A stretch of DNA of 64,000 nt from an uncultured Bacilli bacterium. Lineage in GTDB: Bacteria; Bacillota_I; Bacilli_A; RF39; UBA660. The translations under genes were made by a program, and so were the position numbers. Location: positions 76,486-140,485 of the forward strand of contig CAKOHK010000003.1 of NCBI GenBank assembly GCA_934085595.1, given 5' to 3'. The notes under the pieces are model-generated. The model did not search any database, was not told the origin of the DNA, and saw only the letters and a program-made list of their open reading frames with translations. Positions 35,340 through 43,651 of this stretch are shown piece by piece (the first letter of the stretch is position 1; each line of letters starts with the position of its first letter).

Positions 35340-37648
35340 TGGATAAAGAAGAAATATTACAAATGCTAAAATTATTAAGAGAAAAATTACCTAGTGAAGC
35401 ATTAATAGGAGATGGAAATAGTAAATCAGAGTTCTATGATGATTTAGTTAGAAAAGCTGTACTTGCTAATGATAAACTTAAGAAGACTATAGATTTAGAA
35501 GATATTACTAGTGAAGAAATAGAAAGAATTAGTAGTGAACTTGAAGATGTTAATGATGAACTTGAAATACAAAGAAATGAACTTACAAGTCAAGGATATA
35601 CTAAGAGATTATATGAATCAGATTCTTTTAGGGAATATAATAAAGCTCAAATATTACAAAAGAGATATGATAGAGAAACTGATGAAAAGAAGAAACTAGA
35701 TATTAAGAGTGAACTTGATGAAGCTAAAAAGGCTAGTAAAGATAATAAAGATTGGGCTCTTGAGACTGAAGAAAGTATTACTAAAATAAGAGATGAAATA
35801 TCTAGACTAGAAAGTAGTAGAAGAAGACTTGAAAAGAGACTTGAAACTGAAAGAGAACTAGAAAAAGAAAATTATGTAAGTAGATATGAAAGCAAAGTAG
35901 CACAAAGAACTAGAGAAGCAAATATGCTTAGAGGTAAACTTGGTTATTTAAATATTAATGGTATATTAGATTCTCTTATAGATGACTATGAAAATGGCCG
36001 TACTAATGAAGAAGAAGTAAACTATAGAATGCATATTCTTAAAGGACAATTACAAGATGAAAATATAAGAAATATGATGAATCTACTTAGTGCAGAACAA
36101 AGAAGTCTTATAAATGATCAAATTAGTTCTATGGAAGAAGAGAGAAATACTTTAAGAAGTAAGTTATATGATGATAGTAGTTATATAATGAGTGACGAGG
36201 AGTATAATAATAATCTTAGTGAACTTAATAGAAGTTTAGATAAAGCTACTAGAAAATATGAAAACGCTAATAGAAGACTTGATGATACTGAATCTAAGTT
36301 AGATAGTTTAAGAAGAAGTGGTAATTTAGAAGGTCATTCTAAAGATGTTATTGATAAGGAAATTAGAAGATTAGAAAAATTATGGGATAAACAAAATAAG
36401 GATGTTCAAGATAGATCAGATGAATTAAATGAAATAAAGAGAAAGATTAATGTTCTTGATAATTCTTATGGTAAAGTAGATGAAGTTCAGAAGAATTATG
36501 ATAAAAATAGACTTAAAGAGTTAGAAAGTCAAATTAGAGAAAATAAATATTTTAATGCTTTAGATCCTCTTAGTATAGATGAGAGAATAGATAAGATAAT
36601 AGATGCTACTAAAGAAGTAGAAGATGTTTATGATAATAGTAGTAAGCCTCACGAAAAACAAAAACCAAATGAAGAACAAAAACCAGAGGAAGAGCAAAAA
36701 CCGGATGAAGAACAAAAGCCAGACGAAGAGCAAAAGCCAGACGAAGGGCAAAAACCGGATGATAGTATTGAACCAGTATTTCCTAAATTATCTAATGAAG
36801 ATTTAGATATAGGATTAGATCCTAGAAAAGATCCTAATTTAATAAAAGGTATTAGAGATCCTAAACCTAGTTTACTTGCTAAACTTAAAAAGATATGGAA
36901 CAGGGCTAAAGCATGGATTTTAGGAGCTATTGCTCTTGCAGGTGTAGCTGGTGCTGGCACTATGATATATAAACATATGGAAGAAAATAAAGTTGATGAT
37001 CTTGACAAAGTTGACAAAGTTATTGAGGATACAACAAAAGAAATTGATTTAACGCAGAAGACACTAGAGGAATTAAATGATTTAATTAATAAATGTAAGG
37101 CTGTTAATCCAATGGATTATACAGATGAATCTTATAGCAAGATGCTTACTAAACTTAACGAAGTTGAAACATTATTAAATAATGGATTACTTGATAATGA
37201 TGGAGCTAAGAAGCAAAAAGATGAACTTCAAAAAACATATGATGGTTTAGTTAAAAAAGAAGAAGTTAAAGAAACACCAAAACCATCACCAACTCCAACA
37301 ACTCCTGTAACTCCAACTACGCCTAGTACTCCAAGTACACCTAATACTCCAACACCAGCACCTAGTGAAGATGTTGTTAAACTAAAACCAGGAGAAAGTG
37401 CTGAAAATGAATTTGGTAGCGTTGATTACGATGGAGTTCAAAGAGATAAAGATGGTAATGTAATTGGTGAAGTTAAAGTAGATAAGGATAAAGATGGTTA
37501 TGCAGTTATAGGTGAAGATGATATGATTAAAGAAACTCCAACACCAACACCTAGTGTAACTCCTAGTGAAGAACCTAGTATAGAGTGGGATTGGGATGCT
37601 GTACTAAATAGTTTCGATGCTGAAAATCAAAGCATGACTTTAAAATAA
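35339..37648 (+). CDS. large coiled-coil protein with one membrane helix and Pro-rich segments
   Basis: 769 residues. Residues ~1-435 are a long highly charged coiled coil. The KPDEEQ repeats follow (~438-474), then a basic segment, one membrane helix (~525-545, WILGAIALAGVAGAGTMIY), a second short coil, a Thr/Pro-rich linker (PTTPVTPTTPSTP) and an acidic end. The coil is probably cytoplasmic and the Pro-rich tail outside. Its ATG overlaps the upstream stop codon by one base, so the two proteins are coupled and may form a trans-envelope pair. No known family. Confidence 0.75.
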   Translation: MDKEEILQMLKLLREKLPSEALIGDGNSKSEFYDDLVRKAVLANDKLKKTIDLEDITSEEIERISSELEDVNDELEIQRNELTSQGYTKRLYESDSFREYNKAQILQKRYDRETDEKKKLDIKSELDEAKKASKDNKDWALETEESITKIRDEISRLESSRRRLEKRLETERELEKENYVSRYESKVAQRTREANMLRGKLGYLNINGILDSLIDDYENGRTNEEEVNYRMHILKGQLQDENIRNMMNLLSAEQRSLINDQISSMEEERNTLRSKLYDDSSYIMSDEEYNNNLSELNRSLDKATRKYENANRRLDDTESKLDSLRRSGNLEGHSKDVIDKEIRRLEKLWDKQNKDVQDRSDELNEIKRKINVLDNSYGKVDEVQKNYDKNRLKELESQIRENKYFNALDPLSIDERIDKIIDATKEVEDVYDNSSKPHEKQKPNEEQKPEEEQKPDEEQKPDEEQKPDEGQKPDDSIEPVFPKLSNEDLDIGLDPRKDPNLIKGIRDPKPSLLAKLKKIWNRAKAWILGAIALAGVAGAGTMIYKHMEENKVDDLDKVDKVIEDTTKEIDLTQKTLEELNDLINKCKAVNPMDYTDESYSKMLTKLNEVETLLNNGLLDNDGAKKQKDELQKTYDGLVKKEEVKETPKPSPTPTTPVTPTTPSTPSTPNTPTPAPSEDVVKLKPGESAENEFGSVDYDGVQRDKDGNVIGEVKVDKDKDGYAVIGEDDMIKETPTPTPSVTPSEEPSIEWDWDAVLNSFDAENQSMTLK
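36653..36760 (+). repeat. 18-bp tandem repeat (6 units) encoding EEQKPD
   Basis: Six units close to GAAGAGCAAAAACCGGAT, in frame within the coiled-coil protein. Units differ at a few synonymous third positions and at the last codon. Confidence 0.88.
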
Positions 37649-37661
37649 AAAGGGAGAAAAG

Positions 37662-37907
37662 ATGGAAAATATAACTAATAAAGTAATGGAACTTAATAAT
37701 GGTAAGAAATACTTTATAATTAGACAAGCTTTATATAAAGATGTAACATATTATTTTGCTGCTTTACTTACAGATGATGAAGAAGATTTTACAGGAGACT
37801 TTATATTCTTAGAAAGATATGAAACTGATGGAAAAGCTCATGTAAGAGAAGTTACTGATAATAAAATAATAGAAGTTCTTGCTAAAAATATTAAAGTAGA
37901 TGAATAA
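37662..37907 (+). CDS. small hypothetical protein
   Basis: 81 residues, soluble, mixed alpha/beta (KKYFIIRQALYKDVTYYFAALLTDDEED). It lies 13 bp after the coiled-coil gene with an AGGGAG SD. No family recognised. It is the last gene before the hairpin that precedes sigG. Confidence 0.7.
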   Translation: MENITNKVMELNNGKKYFIIRQALYKDVTYYFAALLTDDEEDFTGDFIFLERYETDGKAHVREVTDNKIIEVLAKNIKVDE

Positions 37908-37915
37908 AAAATATT

Positions 37916-37949
37916 AAATCCTTTCAATATAGAAGTGAAAGGATTTTTT
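37916..37949 (+). promoter_or_regulatory. sigG: hairpin that contains the sigG ribosome-binding site
   Basis: AAATCCTTTCA (37916-37926), 9-nt loop, TGAAAGGATTT (37936-37946), then TTT directly before the sigG ATG at 37950. It has the form of an intrinsic terminator, and the GAAAGGA SD of sigG is buried in its 3' arm. It could terminate read-through, block sigG translation, or both. Confidence 0.75.
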
Positions 37950-38723
37950 ATGGCGAAAAATAAAGTTGAAATATCAGGTATTAATACTAGAGATTTAAAG
38001 ACTCTTAGTAATGAAGAAATGACTATATTATTTAAAGAGTATAAAGAAGGAAGTAAAGAGGCTAAGAATAGACTTGCAGAGGGTAATTTAAAATTAGTTC
38101 TTAGTATACTTAAGAAATATCATAATAGAGTAGATAACATGGATGATTTATTTCAGATAGGATGTGTTGGACTTATTAAAGCTATTGATAATTTTGATCT
38201 TTCATATAATGTTAATTTTAGTACATATGCTGTATTTATGATTGATGGAGAAGTTAAAAGGTATATTAGAGATAATAATGGTATTAGAATATCTAGAAGT
38301 ATTAAAGAGATGGCTTATAATGTTATTTCTTATAAAGAAGAGTATTTTAATAATTATTCATATTATCCTAGTAATGATGAAATATGTGAACATTTAAATA
38401 TTACACCTTATGAATTATCTTTAGCAGTAGGATCTTTAAGTGAACCTACTAGTATATTTGAACCTATATTTAATGATGGTGGTGAAGCAATATTATTGCT
38501 CGATCAAATAGAAGATGCTAGAATACCAAAAAACTTAGATGATTTAATAGCGCTTAGAAAGTCATTAACTATGCTTAAAGATAAAGAAAGAGAAATATTA
38601 ATTAAAAGATATATGGTAGGTATATCACAATCAGAAATAGCAAATAGTTTAAATATAAGTCAAGCACAAGTATCAAGACTAGAAAGTTCAGCTATAAATA
38701 CACTTAGAAAATTAATAAGATAA
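37950..38723 (+). CDS. sigG: RNA polymerase sporulation sigma factor SigG
   Basis: 257 residues. The N-terminus MAKNKVEISGINTRDL closely matches the diagnostic SigG start (SRNKVEICGVDT in Bacillus). Region 2 (DDLFQIGCVGLIKAIDNFDLSYNV-type core), RYIRDNNGIRISRSIKE, FEPIFNDGGEAILLLDQI and region 4 (ISQSEIANSLNISQAQVSRLE) follow. SigG runs late forespore transcription. The ATG at 37950 is chosen over the in-frame GTG at 37935, which lies in the hairpin loop. Confidence 0.97.
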   Translation: MAKNKVEISGINTRDLKTLSNEEMTILFKEYKEGSKEAKNRLAEGNLKLVLSILKKYHNRVDNMDDLFQIGCVGLIKAIDNFDLSYNVNFSTYAVFMIDGEVKRYIRDNNGIRISRSIKEMAYNVISYKEEYFNNYSYYPSNDEICEHLNITPYELSLAVGSLSEPTSIFEPIFNDGGEAILLLDQIEDARIPKNLDDLIALRKSLTMLKDKEREILIKRYMVGISQSEIANSLNISQAQVSRLESSAINTLRKLIR

Positions 38724-38745
38724 ATAAAATGACATATAATTTAAT

Positions 38746-38976
38746 ATGAAATTATCAGAATTACAAAGAAAAGATATAGTGGATATAAGAAATGGAAAAA
38801 AGATAGGAAAAATAATAGATGTAATATTTGATCCTAATAATGGATATATGATTAAGTTTGTTATAGAAAGAAGTAGTATAATTAAAAATATATTTTCAAG
38901 TGATGAAGTATATATAAGATTTACACAAATAAAAAAGATGGGAGAAGATGTTATTCTAATAGATATTAACTCTTAA
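38746..38976 (+). CDS. ylmC: YlmC/YmxH-family sporulation protein
   Basis: 76 residues, a PRC-barrel-like fold: LQRKDIVDIRNGKKIGKIIDVIFDPNNGYMIKFVIE. It follows sigG as in Bacillus. TATAAT (38735-38740) ends 5 nt before the ATG and there is no SD, so it may be read from a leaderless mRNA. Confidence 0.88.
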   Translation: MKLSELQRKDIVDIRNGKKIGKIIDVIFDPNNGYMIKFVIERSSIIKNIFSSDEVYIRFTQIKKMGEDVILIDINS

Positions 38977-38994
38977 TTATGATAAAATATACTT

Positions 38995-39435
38995 ATGAAA
39001 AAAAGAAATATTATTATAATTAGTATTATACTTATATTTATAGATCAAATAATTAAATATTTAGTACATAACTATATAATAAGTGATATAGTTATTATAA
39101 ATAATTTTTTTAGTATAACTAATTTATCTAATTATGGGGCTGCGTTTGGAATACTTAGTAATAATATATATTTTTTAATTTTTATATCTTTAATACTTAT
39201 ATATTTTATAATAAGTGAAATTAAGAAAAATAATAATAAAGGGTATATAATTTCACTTTTGATGATATTAAGTGGTGCTTTAGGTAATTTAATAGATAGG
39301 ATATTTAGGGGGTATGTTGTTGATTATTTATCTTTTGAATTATTTAGTATAAGTTTTCCTGTGTTTAATTTTGCTGATATGTTAATTACGTTTGGTACTA
39401 TATATTTAATATATATGATTATTAAAGAGAAGTAG
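38995..39435 (+). CDS. lspA: lipoprotein signal peptidase
   Basis: 146 residues with four membrane helices. The catalytic Asp pair is in GNLIDRIFRGYVVDYL (first Asp ~102) and FPVFNFADMLITFG (second Asp ~128). It removes signal peptides from prolipoproteins. A TAAAAT box ends 6 nt before the ATG without an SD. Followed by rluD, the Bacillus order. Confidence 0.94.
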   Translation: MKKRNIIIISIILIFIDQIIKYLVHNYIISDIVIINNFFSITNLSNYGAAFGILSNNIYFLIFISLILIYFIISEIKKNNNKGYIISLLMILSGALGNLIDRIFRGYVVDYLSFELFSISFPVFNFADMLITFGTIYLIYMIIKEK

Positions 39436-39445
39436 TGGAGGAGTT

Positions 39446-40339
39446 ATGGAAAAGATTATAGATAGTGATAATATAGATAAGAGACTTGATATGTATTTAA
39501 GTAATGAACTTAATGAAAGTAGAAGTTTTATTCTTAAAAATATTAAGAATGGGAATATTAAAGTTAATAATAATATAGTTAAGGGTGGATATTTATTAAG
39601 GCTTAATGATGTTGTTTCTATTGGTGATTTAAAAGTTGATACTAGTGTTAAGGCTGAGAGTATACCTCTTGATATTTTATATGAAGATGAAGATATTATG
39701 GTTGTTAATAAACCTAGTGGTATGGTTGTTCATCCTGGGAATGGTAATTATAGTGGGACGCTTGTAAATGCTCTTATGGGATATACAGAAGATTTAAGTG
39801 ATAGTGAAGGCGATAATAGAGCTGGGATAGTTCATAGAATAGATAAAGATACTTCTGGAATATTACTTATTGCTAAAAGTAATAGAGCACATAAAGTATT
39901 AAGTGAAGGATTTAAAAATAAAACTATACATAGAAAATATATAGCTTTAGTATATGGAGTAATAAATGAAAGTAAAGGTAAAATAGATGCTCCGATTGGA
40001 AGAAGTAGTATAGATAGAAAGAAAATGGCTGTTACAGATAAAAACTCTAAAAGAGCAGTTACTACTTTTAGAGTTATAGATAGATATAAAGATGCTACTT
40101 TAGTAGAACTTATATTAGAAACAGGTAGAACTCATCAAATAAGAGTACATATGGATTATATAGGGCATAGTGTAGTTAATGATCCATTATATGGGAAACA
40201 TAAAATAATAAATGATTTTGGGCAGATGTTACATGCATATTATTTAGGATTTAATCATCCAATAACTAATGAGTTTATGGAATTTAGTGTAAAAGAACCT
40301 AAAGAGTTTGATGAGATATTAGATATGTTTAAAAATTAA
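39446..40339 (+). CDS. rluD: 23S rRNA pseudouridine synthase RluD family
   Basis: 297 residues. N-terminal S4 domain (1-~60, SRSFILKNIKNGNIKVNN) followed by the RluA catalytic fold with the active Asp in IVHRIDKDTSGILL (~133) and LETGRTHQIRVHM. It makes pseudouridines in 23S rRNA. The end overlaps the convergent TspO-like gene by 11 bp. SD GGAGG. Confidence 0.93.
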   Translation: MEKIIDSDNIDKRLDMYLSNELNESRSFILKNIKNGNIKVNNNIVKGGYLLRLNDVVSIGDLKVDTSVKAESIPLDILYEDEDIMVVNKPSGMVVHPGNGNYSGTLVNALMGYTEDLSDSEGDNRAGIVHRIDKDTSGILLIAKSNRAHKVLSEGFKNKTIHRKYIALVYGVINESKGKIDAPIGRSSIDRKKMAVTDKNSKRAVTTFRVIDRYKDATLVELILETGRTHQIRVHMDYIGHSVVNDPLYGKHKIINDFGQMLHAYYLGFNHPITNEFMEFSVKEPKEFDEILDMFKN

Positions 40340-40796
40340 GTAAATATACGCTAGTCATTAATATTAAAGCATAAGTATTATAAATTAAATAAGGAATTAG
40401 AAAATAACTAGATTTCTTATTTAATTTTTTTGCTTCAATAAATAAGAATATAGAAGATATAAAAACAATAACAGTAATTATAAAACCTAAGAATGGACTC
40501 ATTAAATAAAAGAATACATATGTAAATAATTGATTAGCTAAATAATTAGTTACTAATATATAATAATAATCTTTTTGTTTAAATAAATTATACTTTTTAA
40601 TAATTATAAATATACTAATAGAAATTAATATATAAATAATAAACCATATAATACTAATATACTTACCATCTAATGTAAAAGAAGGAAGAGTAAGTAAATC
40701 ATAGTATTCTTTATTAAACTTAAATATAAAACCACTAAGTAACCAAAATAATAATATCAATAAAAATAATAAGATATCTTTAATATATTTTTTCAT
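40329..40796 (-). CDS. TspO/MBR-like membrane protein
   Basis: 155 residues with five membrane helices. The pattern LPSFTLDGKYISIIWFIIYILIS (~37-58) resembles the TspO hallmark of a Pro-Ser-Phe loop followed by a Trp-containing helix. TspO proteins bind porphyrins or other tetrapyrroles; the function here is unknown. No other tetrapyrrole gene is nearby. Confidence 0.7.
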   Translation of the reverse strand: MKKYIKDILLFLLILLFWLLSGFIFKFNKEYYDLLTLPSFTLDGKYISIIWFIIYILISISIFIIIKKYNLFKQKDYYYILVTNYLANQLFTYVFFYLMSPFLGFIITVIVFISSIFLFIEAKKLNKKSSYFLIPYLIYNTYALILMTSVYLLNF

Positions 40797-40862
40797 TTAT
40801 TCTCCCCTTTACTAATTCTATGAAAAAGTGTAAAATATTATTATCATTTGAGGAGAAAAAAT

Positions 40863-41993
40863 ATGAATATTAAAATAAATAAGAAAGATGATATTATTAT
40901 TAAAATATTACATTATTTTATAACAGAAGAAGATTATAAACCTGTTATAGTAAATGGTATACAAAATGAAATATGGCTTGAGAATATGCAGAAAGATTTA
41001 AAGTTAATAAGAATTAATACTAATTATATACACAATCAAGAGCAATTAAATAATGATACATATAAAGCATTAAGTATAATGAAAACTATTAAAAAGAATA
41101 CTTTATCATTTAATATGACTATGCTTAATTTATTACTTGATACAGGAGATATTAAGATAAATGATGATATTAAGAATGTAGAGACTATTAGAGTAAATAA
41201 ATTAAATGATTTTAGAAAGAATGAGTTTATAAATGAGTTCTTTCCTAAAGTAAAAGATGCTGAGTTTAGTGATAAAGCTGATCCTTTAGAGTTCTTTAAG
41301 TTATCAGAAGATATGAATGAGAAAACTATTAAGAATGAAAAGAAACTTGCTAGAATATTTAGACCTAAGAAACCTTATGGAACTTATATTATTATATGTA
41401 TATGTTTAGTTATGTTTTTATTTCAATATACTTTAAATATAGATATGATAAGATTACTTGGTAATAATTATGAACTTGTTAGGGGGGGAGAAATATATAG
41501 AGTAATTACATGTATGTTTTTACATGGAAGTATTATGCATTTAATATGTAATATGTATGCTTTATATATACTTGGAAGTCAGGTTGAGAGATATTATGGA
41601 ACTTTGAAGTTTTTAATTATATATTTTATTAGTGGTATATTAGGTAGTTTATTTTCATGTGTATTTATGAGTAGTTATACTTATAGTATAGGGGCTAGTG
41701 GGGCTATATTTGGGCTTCTTGGTAGTATTGCTTATTTTACTTATAATTATAGGGCTACATTACAAAGTCTTTTAAGAGGGCAAGTAATGCCCGCTATTAT
41801 TGTTAATTTATTAATAGGATTTATAGTACCAGGTATAGATGTTACTGCTCATGTAGGAGGTCTTATAGGTGGAATACTAGTATCTATGGGAATAGGACTT
41901 GGAGATAAGTATAGAAAAAGTGATCAAATAAATGGATTTGTTGTATTATTGCTTATGTTTATAGCTATGATATATTTTATAATTGTAAAATAA
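40863..41993 (+). CDS. rhomboid family intramembrane serine protease
   Basis: 376 residues from the ATG after GAGGAGA. A ~165-residue soluble N-terminal domain is followed by six to seven membrane helices. Rhomboid motifs: MHLICNMYALY (Asn for the oxyanion hole), GASGAIFGLLG (Ser nucleophile, ~287) and DVTAHVGGLIGG (His base, ~341). It cleaves membrane proteins within the bilayer. The N-terminal domain resembles the one in Bacillus GluP/YqgP-type proteins in position and size. Confidence 0.92.
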   Translation: MNIKINKKDDIIIKILHYFITEEDYKPVIVNGIQNEIWLENMQKDLKLIRINTNYIHNQEQLNNDTYKALSIMKTIKKNTLSFNMTMLNLLLDTGDIKINDDIKNVETIRVNKLNDFRKNEFINEFFPKVKDAEFSDKADPLEFFKLSEDMNEKTIKNEKKLARIFRPKKPYGTYIIICICLVMFLFQYTLNIDMIRLLGNNYELVRGGEIYRVITCMFLHGSIMHLICNMYALYILGSQVERYYGTLKFLIIYFISGILGSLFSCVFMSSYTYSIGASGAIFGLLGSIAYFTYNYRATLQSLLRGQVMPAIIVNLLIGFIVPGIDVTAHVGGLIGGILVSMGIGLGDKYRKSDQINGFVVLLLMFIAMIYFIIVK

Positions 41994-42025
41994 TTAAATT
42001 ATTTTACTTTTATTTTATGTTTATT

Positions 42026-42054
42026 TTGACTTTATAATCAAATAATGATATATT
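42026..42054 (+). promoter_or_regulatory. promoter of the 42091/43071 gene pair
   Basis: TTGACT (42026-42031), 17-nt spacer, TATATT (42049-42054). Confidence 0.75.
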
Positions 42055-42090
42055 ATTTATAGAGTAATAAAATAAAAGAGGGTGATATTT

Positions 42091-43044
42091 ATGGCAAAAA
42101 TAAAGACTGAAGAGTGTAATTCAATTAAGGCTGAATTGACGGAATACTTAACTAAATTACAAGAAGATACGAAAGCTGTTAAAACTGCGATTGAAGGTTT
42201 TTATGATATACCAAAAGATAAGATTGACGGAGCTGATTTTAATAAAGTTAAAGCTCATTTAAGATCATACAGTGAGTTATTTGAATCTATACAATCAGAG
42301 ATTGAAGAGCTGAATGTTGCTCAGGGAGAAGCTAATGATAAAATGGAAAAGTATGTAGATGAGTATTCAACATATGATGTTCCTGAGATTACTGATCCTG
42401 TTAACAATGAAGATATGCTTGATATTGTAACTCAAATAGAACAGGAGAAACACGATGATTATGATTATAAGAAAGAACATGAATGTATTTGGGAAGAAAA
42501 AGTAGAAAACACAGATGATACTGGGTATATTATATCTGTTGATATTGTTCATCATACTGCATGTGAAGATGGTGTATATTTCCATTCAGATGAAGTTAAT
42601 GCTGCTTATCGTCTTTGGAGGAAATATTTAAAAGCAAAGAAATATTTGTGGAGATTGAAAGATGAAGATAGTGCTGCTTATGAAAAGTTTAATACCGCTA
42701 TAACTGCTCTTAAAACTGATATAGATACTCAAAATGAAAAGATTGTTGAAATGACTATTAAAGCTAGCGTTAAAAATGCTATTGTGTCTGGCAATTTAGA
42801 TTTAAACAGTGTACGTGATAGTGCGGTTAAAAATGGGCTTGATTATGATTCAGGTTATTATGATGATTTTAATAATAATACGAATGATGGTACAAATACT
42901 GAAACTAATTCGAGTGTTGGTAGTACTAATTCAATAATGTTCAGAGATAGTACAATTAATAATACTGCGACTGGTGTACCTGCATTGACTGGTGTACCTG
43001 CATTTGGCGATGTTGTCGGAATGTGGAATATGCTGAATGGATAA
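42091..43044 (+). CDS. hypothetical helical protein, possibly a type VII-secretion-type substrate
   Basis: 317 residues from the ATG after GAGGGTG. Residues ~1-90 are an amphipathic helical hairpin (IKAELTEYLTKLQEDTKAVK ... AHLRSYSELFESIQ), and a second helical part spans ~140-255. The C-terminal ~60 residues are Asn/Thr/Ser-rich, ending with a Gly-rich hydrophobic GVPALTGVPAFGDVVGMW. No signal peptide. The size and shape recall LXG/WXG-like secreted proteins, but no WXG, LXG or YxxxD motif was found. Arg CGT and Leu CTG codons are more frequent than in neighbours, suggesting recent transfer. Confidence 0.65.
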   Translation: MAKIKTEECNSIKAELTEYLTKLQEDTKAVKTAIEGFYDIPKDKIDGADFNKVKAHLRSYSELFESIQSEIEELNVAQGEANDKMEKYVDEYSTYDVPEITDPVNNEDMLDIVTQIEQEKHDDYDYKKEHECIWEEKVENTDDTGYIISVDIVHHTACEDGVYFHSDEVNAAYRLWRKYLKAKKYLWRLKDEDSAAYEKFNTAITALKTDIDTQNEKIVEMTIKASVKNAIVSGNLDLNSVRDSAVKNGLDYDSGYYDDFNNNTNDGTNTETNSSVGSTNSIMFRDSTINNTATGVPALTGVPAFGDVVGMWNMLNG

Positions 43045-43070
43045 TTATAGAAACAGGATGATTTTTGACT

Positions 43071-43433
43071 ATGGAAAAAGATGAAACAAAGAAAAATAAT
43101 TTAGATTATAAATCTCGCAAGAACTATTTAGATGACAATATAGATAGATGTAAAGATTTTATAAGTGAAAAGCGTAGATTAATAGATATTCATTATGATA
43201 TGCTTAGAAGAAATGCTAACGATGAAGAAACTGTAAGAACATCAAAAAAAGCAATTGCTGGAATAGAAGATGAAATTGTTAATATGCAAAAAACTGTTAA
43301 AAGGTTTTATGATCGAAAAGATGAAGTTGAAAAAGAAGAAAGAGAATACTATCGTAAAGAGTATGAAGGATATAAAGAGACTAAGAGTAAAGAAACTGAT
43401 AAGCAAGCTGATGATGGTAGAGTAGGAGAGTAA
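43071..43433 (+). CDS. small coiled-coil protein
   Basis: 120 residues, almost entirely a charged helix hairpin (DNIDRCKDFISEKRRLIDIHYDMLRR ... AIAGIEDEIVNMQKTVKRFYDRKDEV), with a polar tail. It resembles in size and shape the small DUF5082-like partners of LXG proteins, but the family cannot be confirmed. Probably co-transcribed with the preceding gene. The stop codon lies in the loop of the terminator. Confidence 0.65.
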   Translation: MEKDETKKNNLDYKSRKNYLDDNIDRCKDFISEKRRLIDIHYDMLRRNANDEETVRTSKKAIAGIEDEIVNMQKTVKRFYDRKDEVEKEEREYYRKEYEGYKETKSKETDKQADDGRVGE

Positions 43434-43445
43434 TCTCCTTTTTTC
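43424..43445 (+). terminator. terminator enclosing a stop codon
   Basis: AGGAGA (43424-43429), loop GTAA, TCTCCT (43434-43439), then T5. It ends a few bases before the 3' end of the minus-strand RNA candidate. Confidence 0.8.
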
Positions 43446-43448
43446 ACA

Positions 43449-43552
43449 TAAAAAAATAGGACTGCGCCCCCTGAGCACAGTCCGGAAAAAAGAATAAAAA
43501 GGGGTTGGCTAGTGTGATACTAGCACCAATTCGCCTAATAGTGAATTGGTAA
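43449..43552 (-). ncRNA. candidate ~104-nt structured small RNA
   Basis: Read on the minus strand from ~43552 to ~43449. Hairpin 1 is ACCAATTC/GAATTGGT (43550-43525), immediately followed by hairpin 2 GCTAGT/ACTAGC (43524-43508). A single-stranded CCAACCCC and U-rich stretch follows, then a GC-rich final hairpin GGACTG/CAGTCC (43483-43459) extended by GC pairs, and a TATTTTTTT tract. It has its own promoter on that strand. It is much richer in GC and pairing than the flanks and has no convincing ORF. I could not match it to 6S, SRP, tmRNA or RNase P. Confidence 0.65.
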
Positions 43553-43558
43553 GTCTAT

Positions 43559-43587
43559 ATACTAAAGCAAAATGGGGTGTTTGTCAA
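43559..43587 (-). promoter_or_regulatory. minus-strand promoter of the small RNA
   Basis: TTGACA (43587-43582), 17-nt spacer, TAGTAT (43564-43559). Predicted start at about 43552, the base of hairpin 1. Confidence 0.7.
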
Positions 43588-43651
43588 GTATTTTTAAAAA
43601 TATTTTTTAATTTGATGATTTTGTATTATAATGTTGATAGAGGTGATAGAT

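Noticed and set aside
36653..36760. CRISPR array.
   Set aside because: The repeats are 18 bp, directly joined without spacers, and in frame within a coding region.
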